The notes under the pieces are model-generated. The model made no database searches, was not told the origin of the DNA, and saw only the letters and a list, made by a program, of their open reading frames with translations. Shown piece by piece: positions 22,396 through 30,757 of a stretch of DNA of 64,000 nt. The stretch covers positions 6,572,001 to 6,636,000 of the forward strand of contig NC_047063.1 in assembly GCF_902459465.1 (NCBI RefSeq), given 5' to 3'. How positions within the stretch are numbered: the stretch's first letter is position 1; each line of letters opens with the position of its first letter. Made by a program: the position numbers and the translations under genes. The stretch is from Asterias rubens (Eukaryota; Echinodermata; Asteroidea; Forcipulatida; Asteriidae).

Positions 22396-23210
22396 CGAAT
22401 TGAGTTTGGACCCATTATGGCCCATAACCTTTGTCAAGAACTCATAGTCGCCAACAAGAAAACCCCGACTTATTTTGTTAACCCCACCCACCCTTACTTG
22501 TGAAGTCGGCTGAAGTTGTAGTAGCTCGTCCCTGAAGTGGCTAAACACCATGTCCATACAATATTCTCATATGGGTCGGTGGCTTGGAACATAGAAATGA
22601 TGTCTGTTTTATCAGCGGAATTGGAATCTGTGAAATTGCACACCTGTACGGCCAGTTTGGTGCTAGGACCACCTTTCTCCCCCTGGAGACAAAAGAAAGA
22701 AGAAAAAAAACTTAGTAATCAGGCAATTTTGTTTGAAAGACGGAACAAATTTATCTTTGATTTTTGGGGTTGAACAAAGAATTGACTAGAGTGGGCTTTG
22801 AACCAACGACCTCCGGATTAACATGCCGGTGCTCTACCAACTGAGCTATTTCGCCCTATATTGGCGGTGTCCCTATTTTGTCAATATCTTTGTTCGGGGG
22901 TGCCTGTCAGAAGCCATACAACCGTTTACTGCCGTGTAGCCAGGGATCACACCCAAATTACAATACAACCTGTGAAGCGGCAGCCAGGGGATCACCTTAA
23001 GGGGATGCAACTTTTTGACTTTTTATCTTTGCAAATGAAAATGTATTCTGAAGTTGTATGAAAACACTTATCACAAGCATGCTCAGGATTAATATGTTAT
23101 GCCTTTAATAATACTATTGACAAAAAGTTAAAGATAACTGTTGCATACCATTGCATACACGTTTTTCTTAAAAATACAATCCTTGTAGCATGAAACATAA
23201 AAACACTCAC
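22396..23210. other. No gene recognised apart from the tRNA-like segment
   Basis: A weakly structured stretch between the repeat ORF and the HTH exon. Short ORFs here carry no recognisable domain. Confidence 0.35.
22787..22858 (-). tRNA. tRNA-Asn-like gene (anticodon GTT), probably a pseudogene
   Basis: A 72-nt minus-strand segment starting TAGGGCGAAATAGCTCAG. It has a plausible D arm (AGCTCAGTTGGTAGAGC), an anticodon loop ATGTTAA giving GTT, and a T arm containing GGTTCAAAGCC. The acceptor stem has one mismatch and one wobble pair, and the anticodon stem has one mismatch. The B box deviates from GGTTCGAATCC. I read it as a decayed tRNA or tRNA-derived repeat rather than a working gene. Confidence 0.45.
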
Positions 23211-23460
23211 AATGTTTATGAAGGTTGTATCTAACCGTACCCTCAGCCACTCCAAGCTGTCTGGCAAATGTTCTTTCATTTGCTTCATGGCAATGAACTT
23301 TGCCTTCAGCATGTTCAGGGTTGATGGTGCCTGTTGGTGGTGCCTGCTCTGCCCTCTTCTCTGCTTTTGACTGGCTTTGGCCCAGCTGTGTTAAAATGCT
23401 GTGGCTGATTACAGTTGATGTTCCTGACTTCTTCCCCTTCTTCTTGGGTTGCGGAAAAAT
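23211..23460 (-). CDS. Candidate exon encoding a helix-turn-helix segment
   Basis: A minus-strand frame open through 23460-23211 reads KKKGKKSGTSTVISHSIL...TINPEHAEGKVHCHE and then ERTFARQLGVAEGTVRYNLH, ending at a GTGAGT donor (23210-23205). The A-R-Q-L-G-V-A-x-G-T-V-R-x-N-L pattern is a typical helix-turn-helix recognition unit, as in transposase DNA-binding domains. The frame contains no ATG near its start, so an upstream exon is required. Its position just upstream of the PHD/transposase-like remnant on the same strand suggests one decayed element. Confidence 0.45.
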
Positions 23461-23754
23461 AATAAATACATGTTTAACTATTTTTCAGTCCTTGAGCAAC
23501 TAAACAACCAACAATTTTTTAATGACAGACCTGATAAAATTAATTAATTAAAACAAACAAAATAAAATGGAAAGCCATCTCACAAAATGGCTGTCTCATG
23601 ATCATGTCCATCAAGTTTATTGCCCTTCTTCTTCTTCTTCCTAAAATGTGATTTGTATTGTTCCGTTCGCTTTGAGCAAGTTTACCTTGACTGATGCATG
23701 TACATCTACCGAGATGTCCAATGAGGTGTCCAGATCGATGTCATCGCTGAATTT

Positions 23755-23880
23755 GACCCTGTGACCACTATTTGACGCCGTGACCCCTGCTTGACCTTTT
23801 TGACCTCTTGAACTCTACTTGACTTCTTTTTGACCCCACTTGACCTCGTGACCTCTACTTGACCCCGTTACCAATTTTTT
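23755..23880. repeat. Degenerate TGACC repeat
   Basis: About a dozen TGACC or TTGACCT words in 125 bp (for example 'tgacctttttgacct'), with irregular 8-14 bp spacing. Confidence 0.7.
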
Positions 23881-23958
23881 AAAGACCGCCTGAACTTTTC
23901 CCTAAACTAACCTATACTAAATGGTGGTTCGTATCTTGCTCATCTCTCGTCTGTTGTC

Positions 23959-24269
23959 CTAGATGTTTTCATTCTGATCAAGGAGTGCTGCAATGCCTCT
24001 CAAGCGGCGTCTTGGGACGGCTGTTGGCGGTGGCGGGTCGTCCTGCTGTTGATCATCATCGTCGTCGTCTGTGTGTGGTCCGGGGGGAAGGTCCTGCTGC
24101 TCCTGTTGTTCGTCGTCGTCTGGGTTTAGTTCCTCCAGAAGGTCGTTGACTCTTTGCTCTTGTGGAACCGTCCACTGAGCGAAGAAGGGGTAGTCTGTCT
24201 GGTGGGGCTGTCTGATCTCTAGCAGGTGGTGTTGTTCTAGAACATCGCATATCTGTTGAACGTCGATGT
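23959..24269 (-). CDS. Orphan terminal exon, acidic and Gln/Pro-rich tail
   Basis: Preceded by a good acceptor (TTTATCATTTCAG ending at 24270), the exon encodes DIDVQQICDVLEQHHLLEIR, a Trp-containing segment (FFAQWTVPQEQRV) and then an Asp/Gln/Pro-rich tail ending QNENI-stop. I recognise no family. The upstream exon was not found. It may belong to a host gene entering from the right or to a transposon. Confidence 0.45.
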
Positions 24270-25023
24270 CTGAAATGATAAAGAATATAACATTATAATC
24301 AACATTGAAATTAAATAACAAGTGTAAGAATGGGTTGGCATACCTGCCAGCTTTGAGGAATGAAAAGAGGAATTTAGTTGAAGCAAAATCAAGCAAAATC
24401 ATGTGATTCTCACAAAAGTATGTACCCTGAGTGTGCACCCTAAACAAAATATTGAAGAAAAAAAGCGAGAAAAATGTTGTCTGGATTTTGGGCCAGCATT
24501 ACAAACGTTAAAAGGCTTTAAAGTTTAAAAAAATAAACTGCAGCATAGACAAAGTATTCTCAGAAACATAGGGCACAATTCTTACATCGTAACAATGTGT
24601 TGTGCATCCTCATTTTCAAGATATTTTTGTGGCATTCCTTAGAGTAATTCCACAAGCGCGATGCGTCGTCGGACCATGGTCGGACTGCCATATGTCGTGT
24701 GGGAAAACCATGTGCGCATAGTCTTGTCTCAAGCTTTTAAAAACTATAAATGTCTATGTAATAACTCTTTAGAAAATCTTTACCGGTGTGGTCTCTACAG
24801 TATATGTGCGTGGGACAATGTGGACCTTCATGAAGGCAAAATTCTGCAGTTGCTATTTCTTCCTTGCTGTGAGAGGTTGGGTAACCTGGCCTGACTTGGT
24901 CTTGTACAGTTTTCCCACTGTAGTCCGCATGTGTTTGAACCAGCCCCTGATCTGTCTTCCTGTGGAACTGAAAAAGAAAATACCAAATAGCTCAAATAAT
25001 TCATGGTACATTTCTTATTAAAA
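24270..25023. other. No gene recognised
   Basis: Includes weak ORFs around 24661-25021 without a recognised domain. Confidence 0.35.
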
Positions 25024-25648
25024 TCTTATTAACAGTGTCTTTGGCTAGGAGCTTATCAAATATCGCGTATGTTAAGTTTGAACTTTGTTTTGGTGCATGC
25101 ATTTCATCACAAAATTGGTGATGTACCTCTTGTAATGTATCTCTTTTTTTAAGTTTAGAGAATGTGTGGTAAAACCAAGCCTAAGCCCCTTATTTACACA
25201 CGATCTTCAACTAAAAGCTGTTCGAAAATACCATTAATAAAGTCTTATTAACGGTGTCTTTAGCTAGGAGCTGATAAAGATCGCTTCTGTTAAAAGTTTG
25301 AACTTTATTTCAGAGCACACATTTTATCACAAAATTGATGATGTACGATGGAATATTTCACCGTGCATCACCAATTTCATAATGTACCCTATCACTTTTT
25401 TTTGGTTTGGATTGGTGGTAAGGGCAAGCCTAAGCCTCTTGTTGACAATGTCTTTGTTTACGAGCTGATCTGAGACAGCATCAGTAGGTCTGTTGTTTTT
25501 GTCAGTGCACGCATTTTATCATGAAGTTGGTGATGTACGACGAAACACATCCTCCCTTTTTTGGTTTTGATTGGTGGTAAAGTCAAGCCGAAGCACCTTC
25601 ATTTACAGAGTCTTTGGCAAGGAGCTTATCAAAGATTGTATCTATTAA
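25024..25648. repeat. Diverged tandem array, left part (interrupted by the transposon)
   Basis: Units begin near 25030, 25247, 25441 and 25600. Each contains versions of 'gtctttggctaggagctta', 'cattttatcacaaaattggt', 'gatgtac' and 'gattggtggtaa'. Periods shrink from about 220 to 160 bp through indels. The fourth unit is cut at 25648 by the transposon and resumes at 30629. Confidence 0.8.
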
Positions 25649-25663
25649 TAGAGACAGAAATGG
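25649..25663 (+). repeat. Left terminal inverted repeat of the transposon
   Basis: TAGAGACAGAAATGG, pairing with the right end except at positions 8 and 14. Further inward the two ends diverge. Confidence 0.8.
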
Positions 25664-26357
25664 AAAATTTCAAACTGCTTCAGTCTTTGTTTGATGCATT
25701 GCAAACAAATAGACAATTCTATGTTGTTTGACACTTAAATGGTTAAAATTGGTCAAGGGGTTCCAGAGATAAAGTCTATTTAGTGTGAGCAATATTGATT
25801 GTGTCCGTTACATTATTTCAATTGTATTTATTGTAAAACCTGAAGACAAAACACATTGTTTATGCTTTATAAAGAAAGTAAACAAAGTAGTAAACAAATT
25901 GCTTTGGCCATAACTTTGCATAGGAAGTTTATTACTGTCTAATTTTTTTACATCCAGTAGTTATAACACATAACTTTTCCATGGCAGAGTTTGATAAATA
26001 ACCGGCACTAATTGGATTAAATTCTGTTGCCATGGAAACAAAGATAACAGTTAATAATCAGTTAATGCCCTTATACCATAAAATATGATAAATTAAGATA
26101 AACAAACTGGCAGATCAATTCCTACACACCAAATAGTACAACAATTTCAAAACCTGTTTCAAAAATTTGATCAAGATCATTAATTATTCAAGTTTTAATT
26201 TGTTTACCTATTATCATCAACTCATTCGTTAGGTAAACATATCAGTAAACAAATTGAAATGTTTGTAACTTTTAATTGCATTTCAGTACAGACTTGATTT
26301 TTTCAGGTAGTGAAGTGATGAAGTAGCAGAACAATATAAACCAACATCCATGTTACC
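25664..26357. promoter_or_regulatory. Left subterminal region with repeated GTAAACAAATT motifs
   Basis: Between the left end and the transposase stop. GTAAACAAA(G/TT) occurs near 25886, 25900 and 26248, and inverted (AATTTGTTTACC) near 26195. Such repeated motifs are candidate transposase-binding sites. A minus-strand AATAAA (tttatt near 25827) could serve for polyadenylation. Confidence 0.4.
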
Positions 26358-28205
26358 CTATGTAGATAAAGCTTCTGGGACTATTTCTAAGTTTCCTTCT
26401 CTGTAATCATCAACCAATCTGTATGAATACACCGCATCATCATTCTCATAAGTAATATTGTACCAGTCAGGAAAGCCAGGTACTTGACTAATGACCCTTC
26501 CTAAATACGAAACCTTGTCCATACCTTCTGATGCAAATGAGTGGTTAACAGTCTTACCAATAAGAAGTGGAATAGAAATGCTGTCTTGATCTTGGGTAAC
26601 TTTTTGAATTGACTGTCCTGCACCAACAGATAATGCAGCGTCTATAAACTTAAACAAATGGTCCCTAACAATCTCCCATGGTTTCGGTTTACCTTGTTCA
26701 GTAAAGGCGAACTTTTTGTCTCCCTCAACAAACTGATTGAGTACTTCTCGTCTAAACTGAATTTGCTTTTTACACGCCTCATGTTTTTCTCTGTTAGTGG
26801 TGCATTCATTCATCTTTTCAAAGACTTTAGCTTGGCTCTGCCATAAACCAGCATCAACAATTATACATGTTAAATCCTCTTTTCTCTTGACTTTATTTTG
26901 CTCTGAAACTTCCCTTTGCTTTTGTTTTTCTGTTTGTTTTTTTACAAGCTCTTTGTGTCTTTGTTGATCTCTGTTTTTCATTTTTTCTCGCAGGTCCTTG
27001 CTGGAACTCATAGCTTCATTTACAATCTTCTCCAAATTTTCTGAGGAGAAGGAAGAAATATAATCAGCAGTCTTGTTGAAAACAAACATCACCTGTGCTT
27101 CATTAGCTATAGAACTAGAATTAGGTCTTTTTTTGAGTAAACAATCTAGGTATCCAAACACTCGCTCTGGCAGTTTGTTGTGTTTAGGTGTAGATATTGT
27201 TTCCCCTTGAAAGGTTTCATCTTCTTTTAGCTTGTATAATTTCCCCCCTGGCAGATACTCTACTGTAACACTTATAAGCTGTTTTAATACAACAAGTGTA
27301 TGATGCATCATGGAAATAACTATGTCGTCATGAATCCAAGGTTTTGAAAGTGAATCAAATATCTCATCTTTTGTTATTAGTGTTTCTTGAAAACATGTTG
27401 TTTCACACCTCACAAACTCTGCTAATTTTTCATCCGATGAAATACAAGAATCAAGAAATGAATGTAACTTAGTGTAATGATCACACATTTCTAAAATGTG
27501 ACCACAGTCCTCAGTTATTTTCCAAAGTGGTGCAGTTATTAATTTATTCAAAATTCCCAAAACTTTGCATCCAGCCAAAAACAGAGGAACCTGTATGTCA
27601 GCATGCACTACCTTTAATAGAGCATTACCTTGGCCATGAACATTATGAAAAAAATCGAAAATATGATCATGGATATGAAACACACATCCTCCTAAAAGAA
27701 AAATAACATTATAGCGGTTTCCCCTGAAATTCTGTAAGTATCGCTGGTTAATGCCTTTGTTTACCATGTAGGTTTTCCATGCCCTGTGGCATCCACTTTT
27801 TTCGTCTGCACCTTTTGCCAAAGCTTTACACGCATTCCTCACTAAACGGACCGTACCGCTATCGGACCCAAAGATTTTAACACCAGACAATAAAACGGCA
27901 CCAACTCTGTCTGAACCCAAACGGATACTTTCAAAAATTTTGAAAGATTTGCTAATTGTCTCAGCCATAGAAACTAATAAATGCAAACCACAAAAAAAAT
28001 TGTTCATTTGAGATAATTTTGTTTTTGCAGATTTCGAGAAGTTGTTCCATCCTTTGATGTACAGTGGAAGGCATGACTTTCTGTAGGTTTCAAGAATACT
28101 GTTAAATTTTGCTTCAGTTGCAGCTCTGTCGCTCATTGTGTTTTTAATTTGACAGAGTATTTTATGACCTGTGTGTGCCGTTTCATTGTCTGGTATACAT
28201 AACAT
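26358..28205 (-). CDS. Transposase-like protein, C-terminal frame (ORF2)
   Basis: Codes for up to 615 residues. Near the start are IKNTMSDR (D26) and, 46 residues on, NNFFCGLHLLV, a C-x2-H pair (C72, H75). An acidic residue followed by a C-x2-H insertion is shared by hAT, P, Kolobok, MULE and similar RNase-H-fold transposases. GADEKSGCHRAWKTY, FRGNRYNVIF and LITAPLWK are further conserved-looking blocks. Residues about 415-470 form a highly charged coiled coil. The frame starts inside ORF1 (ATG at 28205, only four codons after a TGA), so it is unlikely to be an independent gene: it reads as the continuation of ORF1 after a shift to the -1 frame. I recall similar proteins as abundant, uncharacterised families in marine invertebrates; the catalytic assignment is inferred. 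Confidence 0.7.
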   Translation of the reverse strand: MLCIPDNETAHTGHKILCQIKNTMSDRAATEAKFNSILETYRKSCLPLYIKGWNNFSKSAKTKLSQMNNFFCGLHLLVSMAETISKSFKIFESIRLGSDRVGAVLLSGVKIFGSDSGTVRLVRNACKALAKGADEKSGCHRAWKTYMVNKGINQRYLQNFRGNRYNVIFLLGGCVFHIHDHIFDFFHNVHGQGNALLKVVHADIQVPLFLAGCKVLGILNKLITAPLWKITEDCGHILEMCDHYTKLHSFLDSCISSDEKLAEFVRCETTCFQETLITKDEIFDSLSKPWIHDDIVISMMHHTLVVLKQLISVTVEYLPGGKLYKLKEDETFQGETISTPKHNKLPERVFGYLDCLLKKRPNSSSIANEAQVMFVFNKTADYISSFSSENLEKIVNEAMSSSKDLREKMKNRDQQRHKELVKKQTEKQKQREVSEQNKVKRKEDLTCIIVDAGLWQSQAKVFEKMNECTTNREKHEACKKQIQFRREVLNQFVEGDKKFAFTEQGKPKPWEIVRDHLFKFIDAALSVGAGQSIQKVTQDQDSISIPLLIGKTVNHSFASEGMDKVSYLGRVISQVPGFPDWYNITYENDDAVYSYRLVDDYREGNLEIVPEALST

Positions 28206-29713
28206 ACATTTGTTATATCATCAAGAATAACTTTAAAAGTATCAAGAGTGTCGTCTGCACTCTTTGATACAATTTCCCTAAGTCCAAGAACAAATGAACT
28301 CTCCTCATCAGACACTGTGTATGTCATATAAATATCGCCTTCTTTTGGCGTTTCATCCGTCCCTAGAGTCAAGTTCTGTTTTTCAGTTAGTTCTTGCATT
28401 TGATGTTGGGAGATGAGCAATCTTTCGTCATTCATGTGCGAGACTGTTCGGTCGGATGGTAGCTGATCAGCGGTCTTGCCTACCAGGTTTAAAACTGTTT
28501 CAATTGCCTTACCCACATTCTCAAAACTAATGTGGAGAGACAAAAGTTTGTAGACGCAAAGACGAGCTTGCGGACTATAGGACAGTTGGCCCTTATCATT
28601 CAGTTTCAACAGTTTTGCAACACCAGATTCTTTATCCTCCAGCAGACTCTTCAGATGTGCATTCGACTCTTTTAATTGCAGTATTTCTTCTTTGGCCAAG
28701 TTAAGCTCTTCCTCCAAAGTGTCAATGGTGGTCTCCGTGTCTGCAATGCTTCCCTCAATGGACTCATCTAGTTTTACAAATTTGTTCTTGAGACGTTCTT
28801 TCTCTAAACTTAACGAGCCCTTTGTTTTCTTAAGTGAGGAAACTTTTCGTTTTTCTTTGTCTAGTTTTGTGGAGACTTTATTTAGGGTGTCATGCTGTTC
28901 CTTAATCAGAGATGTTTGCCTCTTCTCTTTTTTGGTAATAACCTTCATTTTGCGAGGGGATGGTCTCTGCCTCAGTCGTTCGTTTTCCTTAGTTAGCTCA
29001 TGGACCTCCTTTGCCAAGCTTTCGCTGACATCTTTCAAGGTTGCAAGTTCTGATGTGCTTGATGATGAAGAACTTGCCCCTGGCCCTGTTGGTCCCTTTG
29101 TGACAGCCACTGTATAGGGAGTCTCCTGCCACATCGTAAGTCTCTCAGGATGTGTGCTTTTATTCTTTAGGAAGCTTAGCCGTTCTGTTTTCAGCCGGTT
29201 CCACTGGAGTTGAACGGCAGCTTCACTTGGAAGATCAGTCACAGGCTTCTCCATTAGTTGTGCCAACCAAAGGACGACATCTCTCCATGTGATGCTCTTG
29301 TCTTGTTTCTTGAGTTGGTATAACTGGTGGAGGTGCTTGTTAAGCAGAGTCGATGGCTTCTCATTCAGCTCCTCCCCTGTTCTTAGAATGGTTAAGTCAG
29401 CTTCACTTAGAAGCGGAGATGGCCCAGGGTTTTCTTCAACATCACCAGCCAAAAGAAGATTCAGCTGCATAAAGGGAATGATTGAAGTTTCATTCGGTTC
29501 ATTCACGTTTCCACCCATGTCTGGTGCATATGGATGTTGAACGAAATCAACTGCCACCATTCCGATAAAAAGGAGGCAAATCATCACACCAACTGATGGA
29601 CCAGACACATCACTCTGCCACTCATGTAACTGGCCAGCTTTCCTTGACGACTTGGATGGAGGCATTTTGAAGAGACCTACTCTTAGCCGCCATACATCAA
29701 CAGAAACAGGCAT
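28133..29713 (-). CDS. Transposase-like protein, N-terminal frame with 2A motif (ORF1)
   Basis: 526 residues from an ATG one base after a splice acceptor (TTATCTTTCAG at 29725-29715). Residues 40-58 form a hydrophobic helix (VGVMICLLFIGMVAVDFV). Residues 83-98 carry a canonical 2A motif (QLNLLLAGDVEENPGP) with the skip between G97 and P98. After P98 come a helical domain with WRDVVLWLAQLM and QLQWNRLKTERL, a long coiled coil (about 225-385), and then LGTDETPKEGDIYMTY (D453), a plausible first catalytic aspartate. The frame ends 73 bp into ORF2. Two products are expected: a short membrane-prone leader of about 97 residues and the transposase body. Such 2A leaders are known from sea urchin non-LTR retrotransposons and NLR proteins; finding one here is unusual. 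Confidence 0.75.
   Translation of the reverse strand: MPVSVDVWRLRVGLFKMPPSKSSRKAGQLHEWQSDVSGPSVGVMICLLFIGMVAVDFVQHPYAPDMGGNVNEPNETSIIPFMQLNLLLAGDVEENPGPSPLLSEADLTILRTGEELNEKPSTLLNKHLHQLYQLKKQDKSITWRDVVLWLAQLMEKPVTDLPSEAAVQLQWNRLKTERLSFLKNKSTHPERLTMWQETPYTVAVTKGPTGPGASSSSSSTSELATLKDVSESLAKEVHELTKENERLRQRPSPRKMKVITKKEKRQTSLIKEQHDTLNKVSTKLDKEKRKVSSLKKTKGSLSLEKERLKNKFVKLDESIEGSIADTETTIDTLEEELNLAKEEILQLKESNAHLKSLLEDKESGVAKLLKLNDKGQLSYSPQARLCVYKLLSLHISFENVGKAIETVLNLVGKTADQLPSDRTVSHMNDERLLISQHQMQELTEKQNLTLGTDETPKEGDIYMTYTVSDEESSFVLGLREIVSKSADDTLDTFKVILDDITNVCYVYQTMKRHTQVIKYSVKLKTQ
29420..29443 (-). other. 2A translational-recoding motif (DVEENPGP)
   Basis: Codons GAT GTT GAA GAA AAC CCT GGG CCA give D-V-E-E-N-P-G-P, which meets the D-(V/I)-E-x-N-P-G-P consensus at every fixed position. 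It is preceded by the leucine-rich helix LNLLLAG expected upstream of active 2A sequences. In known cases ribosomes skip the Gly-Pro bond. Activity here is predicted, not shown. Confidence 0.85.
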
Positions 29714-30606
29714 TCTGAAAGATAATAAAAAAGGAAAAGAATTAGCAATGTCTAAGTTGCACTGTTTTCTTTAATATTTGAAGTTACAATAAATAAATAC
29801 TTAGTAACAAATTTATCATTTGTAATGCACATCAAAATTAAGCTTTAATCAAATCGGCCTACACAATAGACTTGTTTGTAAAACCTTTTTTAAAAAAACG
29901 AATTGCTTGTAGGAGAGAAAAGGTCTATGCAAAACCAAAACAAATCGTAATGATTATTTAAAAAATCAAAAAAAAAAATCAATTTTTTATAATATTTTCT
30001 CAATAATAAACAAATATAAATAAACAAATAAACATATAATTTAATACTAAACATTGGTCCCCTCTTATGAAATGTTAAATATATAGAAGATATTTCCCTT
30101 ACCTTTAAATTATAAACATTTTAAAGCTCCACGAAATGTCCGCTAAAATTGTTGCACACACAGCGTGCGTGAGCCGAAAGCCTACCGTGCTGCACGCAAT
30201 TTTGACGGCAGTGAGTTACACGGACCGCTTCGCTACGTTCGGACTGCTTTATTTCGAATCCGATTGCGTGCACATTCTAAAGAAAAAGTTTGATGGACAG
30301 ATTGAACCTTAAAATTATCAAATTTAACGTTTATTTTTGTGTAGGTGAACTATAAATATTTTAATTTCAAGAAACAAAACTTACCGTTTTGAAGATTCTA
30401 CGGAAACACGAAAAAAACTACCGATTTTGATCGGAACTTTCGTCGATGGTAGCTTGTCTTTTCTTCTTCACATAGGACGCTTGGGCACTCACATTTACCC
30501 ACAATCCTTTGCAATGCAAGTGTTTTCCCCTAGCGCGAAAAGGGGTTGAGGCAAAAAAAATTTTGTGCAGGGTTTCGTGACACGCGCAAAGGAGATGCGC
30601 AGTTGC
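29714..30606 (-). promoter_or_regulatory. Transposon 5' region: probable promoter, non-coding exon and 670-bp intron
   Basis: A strong donor (AAACG|GTAAGT, exon end 30385, GT at 30384-30383) and the acceptor ending at 29715 define an intron of 670 bp that places the ATG at the very start of exon 2. The presumed exon 1 (about 30385-30560) has ATGs that are followed immediately by TGA, so it looks like 5'UTR. GC-richer sequence near 30545-30606 may be the promoter. The intron contains a CG-containing inverted stretch near 30160-30280. Confidence 0.5.
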
Positions 30607-30621
30607 CGATTTCGGTCTCTA
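30607..30621 (-). repeat. Right terminal inverted repeat of the transposon
   Basis: Complement reads TAGAGACCGAAATCG; see the left end for comparison. The CTATTAA duplicate follows directly. Confidence 0.8.
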
Positions 30622-30755
30622 CTATTAAGTTGGTACTTTGTATCAATGCACTCATTTATTCATGAAATTGGTGACTTACGATGAAACACTCCTCTCTTTT
30701 TTAGTTTTGACATTGATTGGTGGTAAAGCCAATTCCAAAGAATCATTTACTCCTC
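30622..30755. repeat. Right part of the interrupted tandem-array unit
   Basis: Contains the remainder of unit four, with 'actcatttattcatgaaatt', 'ggtgacttacgatgaaacac' and 'gattggtggtaaagcc', in the same order as in units two and three at 25300-25600. Confidence 0.8.
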
Positions 30756-30757
30756 TC

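Larger units (their letters stand above)
25649..30621 (-). mobile_element. Complete 4,973-bp DNA transposon with 2A-bearing transposase-like gene
   Basis: Ends: TAGAGACAGAAATGG at 25649-25663 and the inverted TAGAGACCGAAATCG at 30621-30607, matching at 13 of 15 positions. CTATTAA is present directly outside both ends (25642-25648 and 30622-30628), a 7-bp target duplication. Removing the element restores a continuous tandem-repeat unit, with 'tatctattaa' joined to 'gttggtacttt', aligning with the neighbours 'gtatgttaagtttgaacttt' and 'tctgttaaaagtttgaac'. Inside is one minus-strand gene in two overlapping frames, a probable 5'UTR exon and intron, and about 0.7 kb of AT-rich 3' subterminal sequence. 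A 7-bp duplication fits neither TA- nor TTAA-specific groups; hAT and MULE usually give 8 and 8-11 bp. P-type and Dada elements produce 6-8 bp. I cannot assign the superfamily. Confidence 0.85.

Noticed and set aside
28692-29117. 141-codon plus-strand frame
   Set aside because: Complement of the coiled-coil coding region; Ser/Leu-rich composition is the expected shadow.
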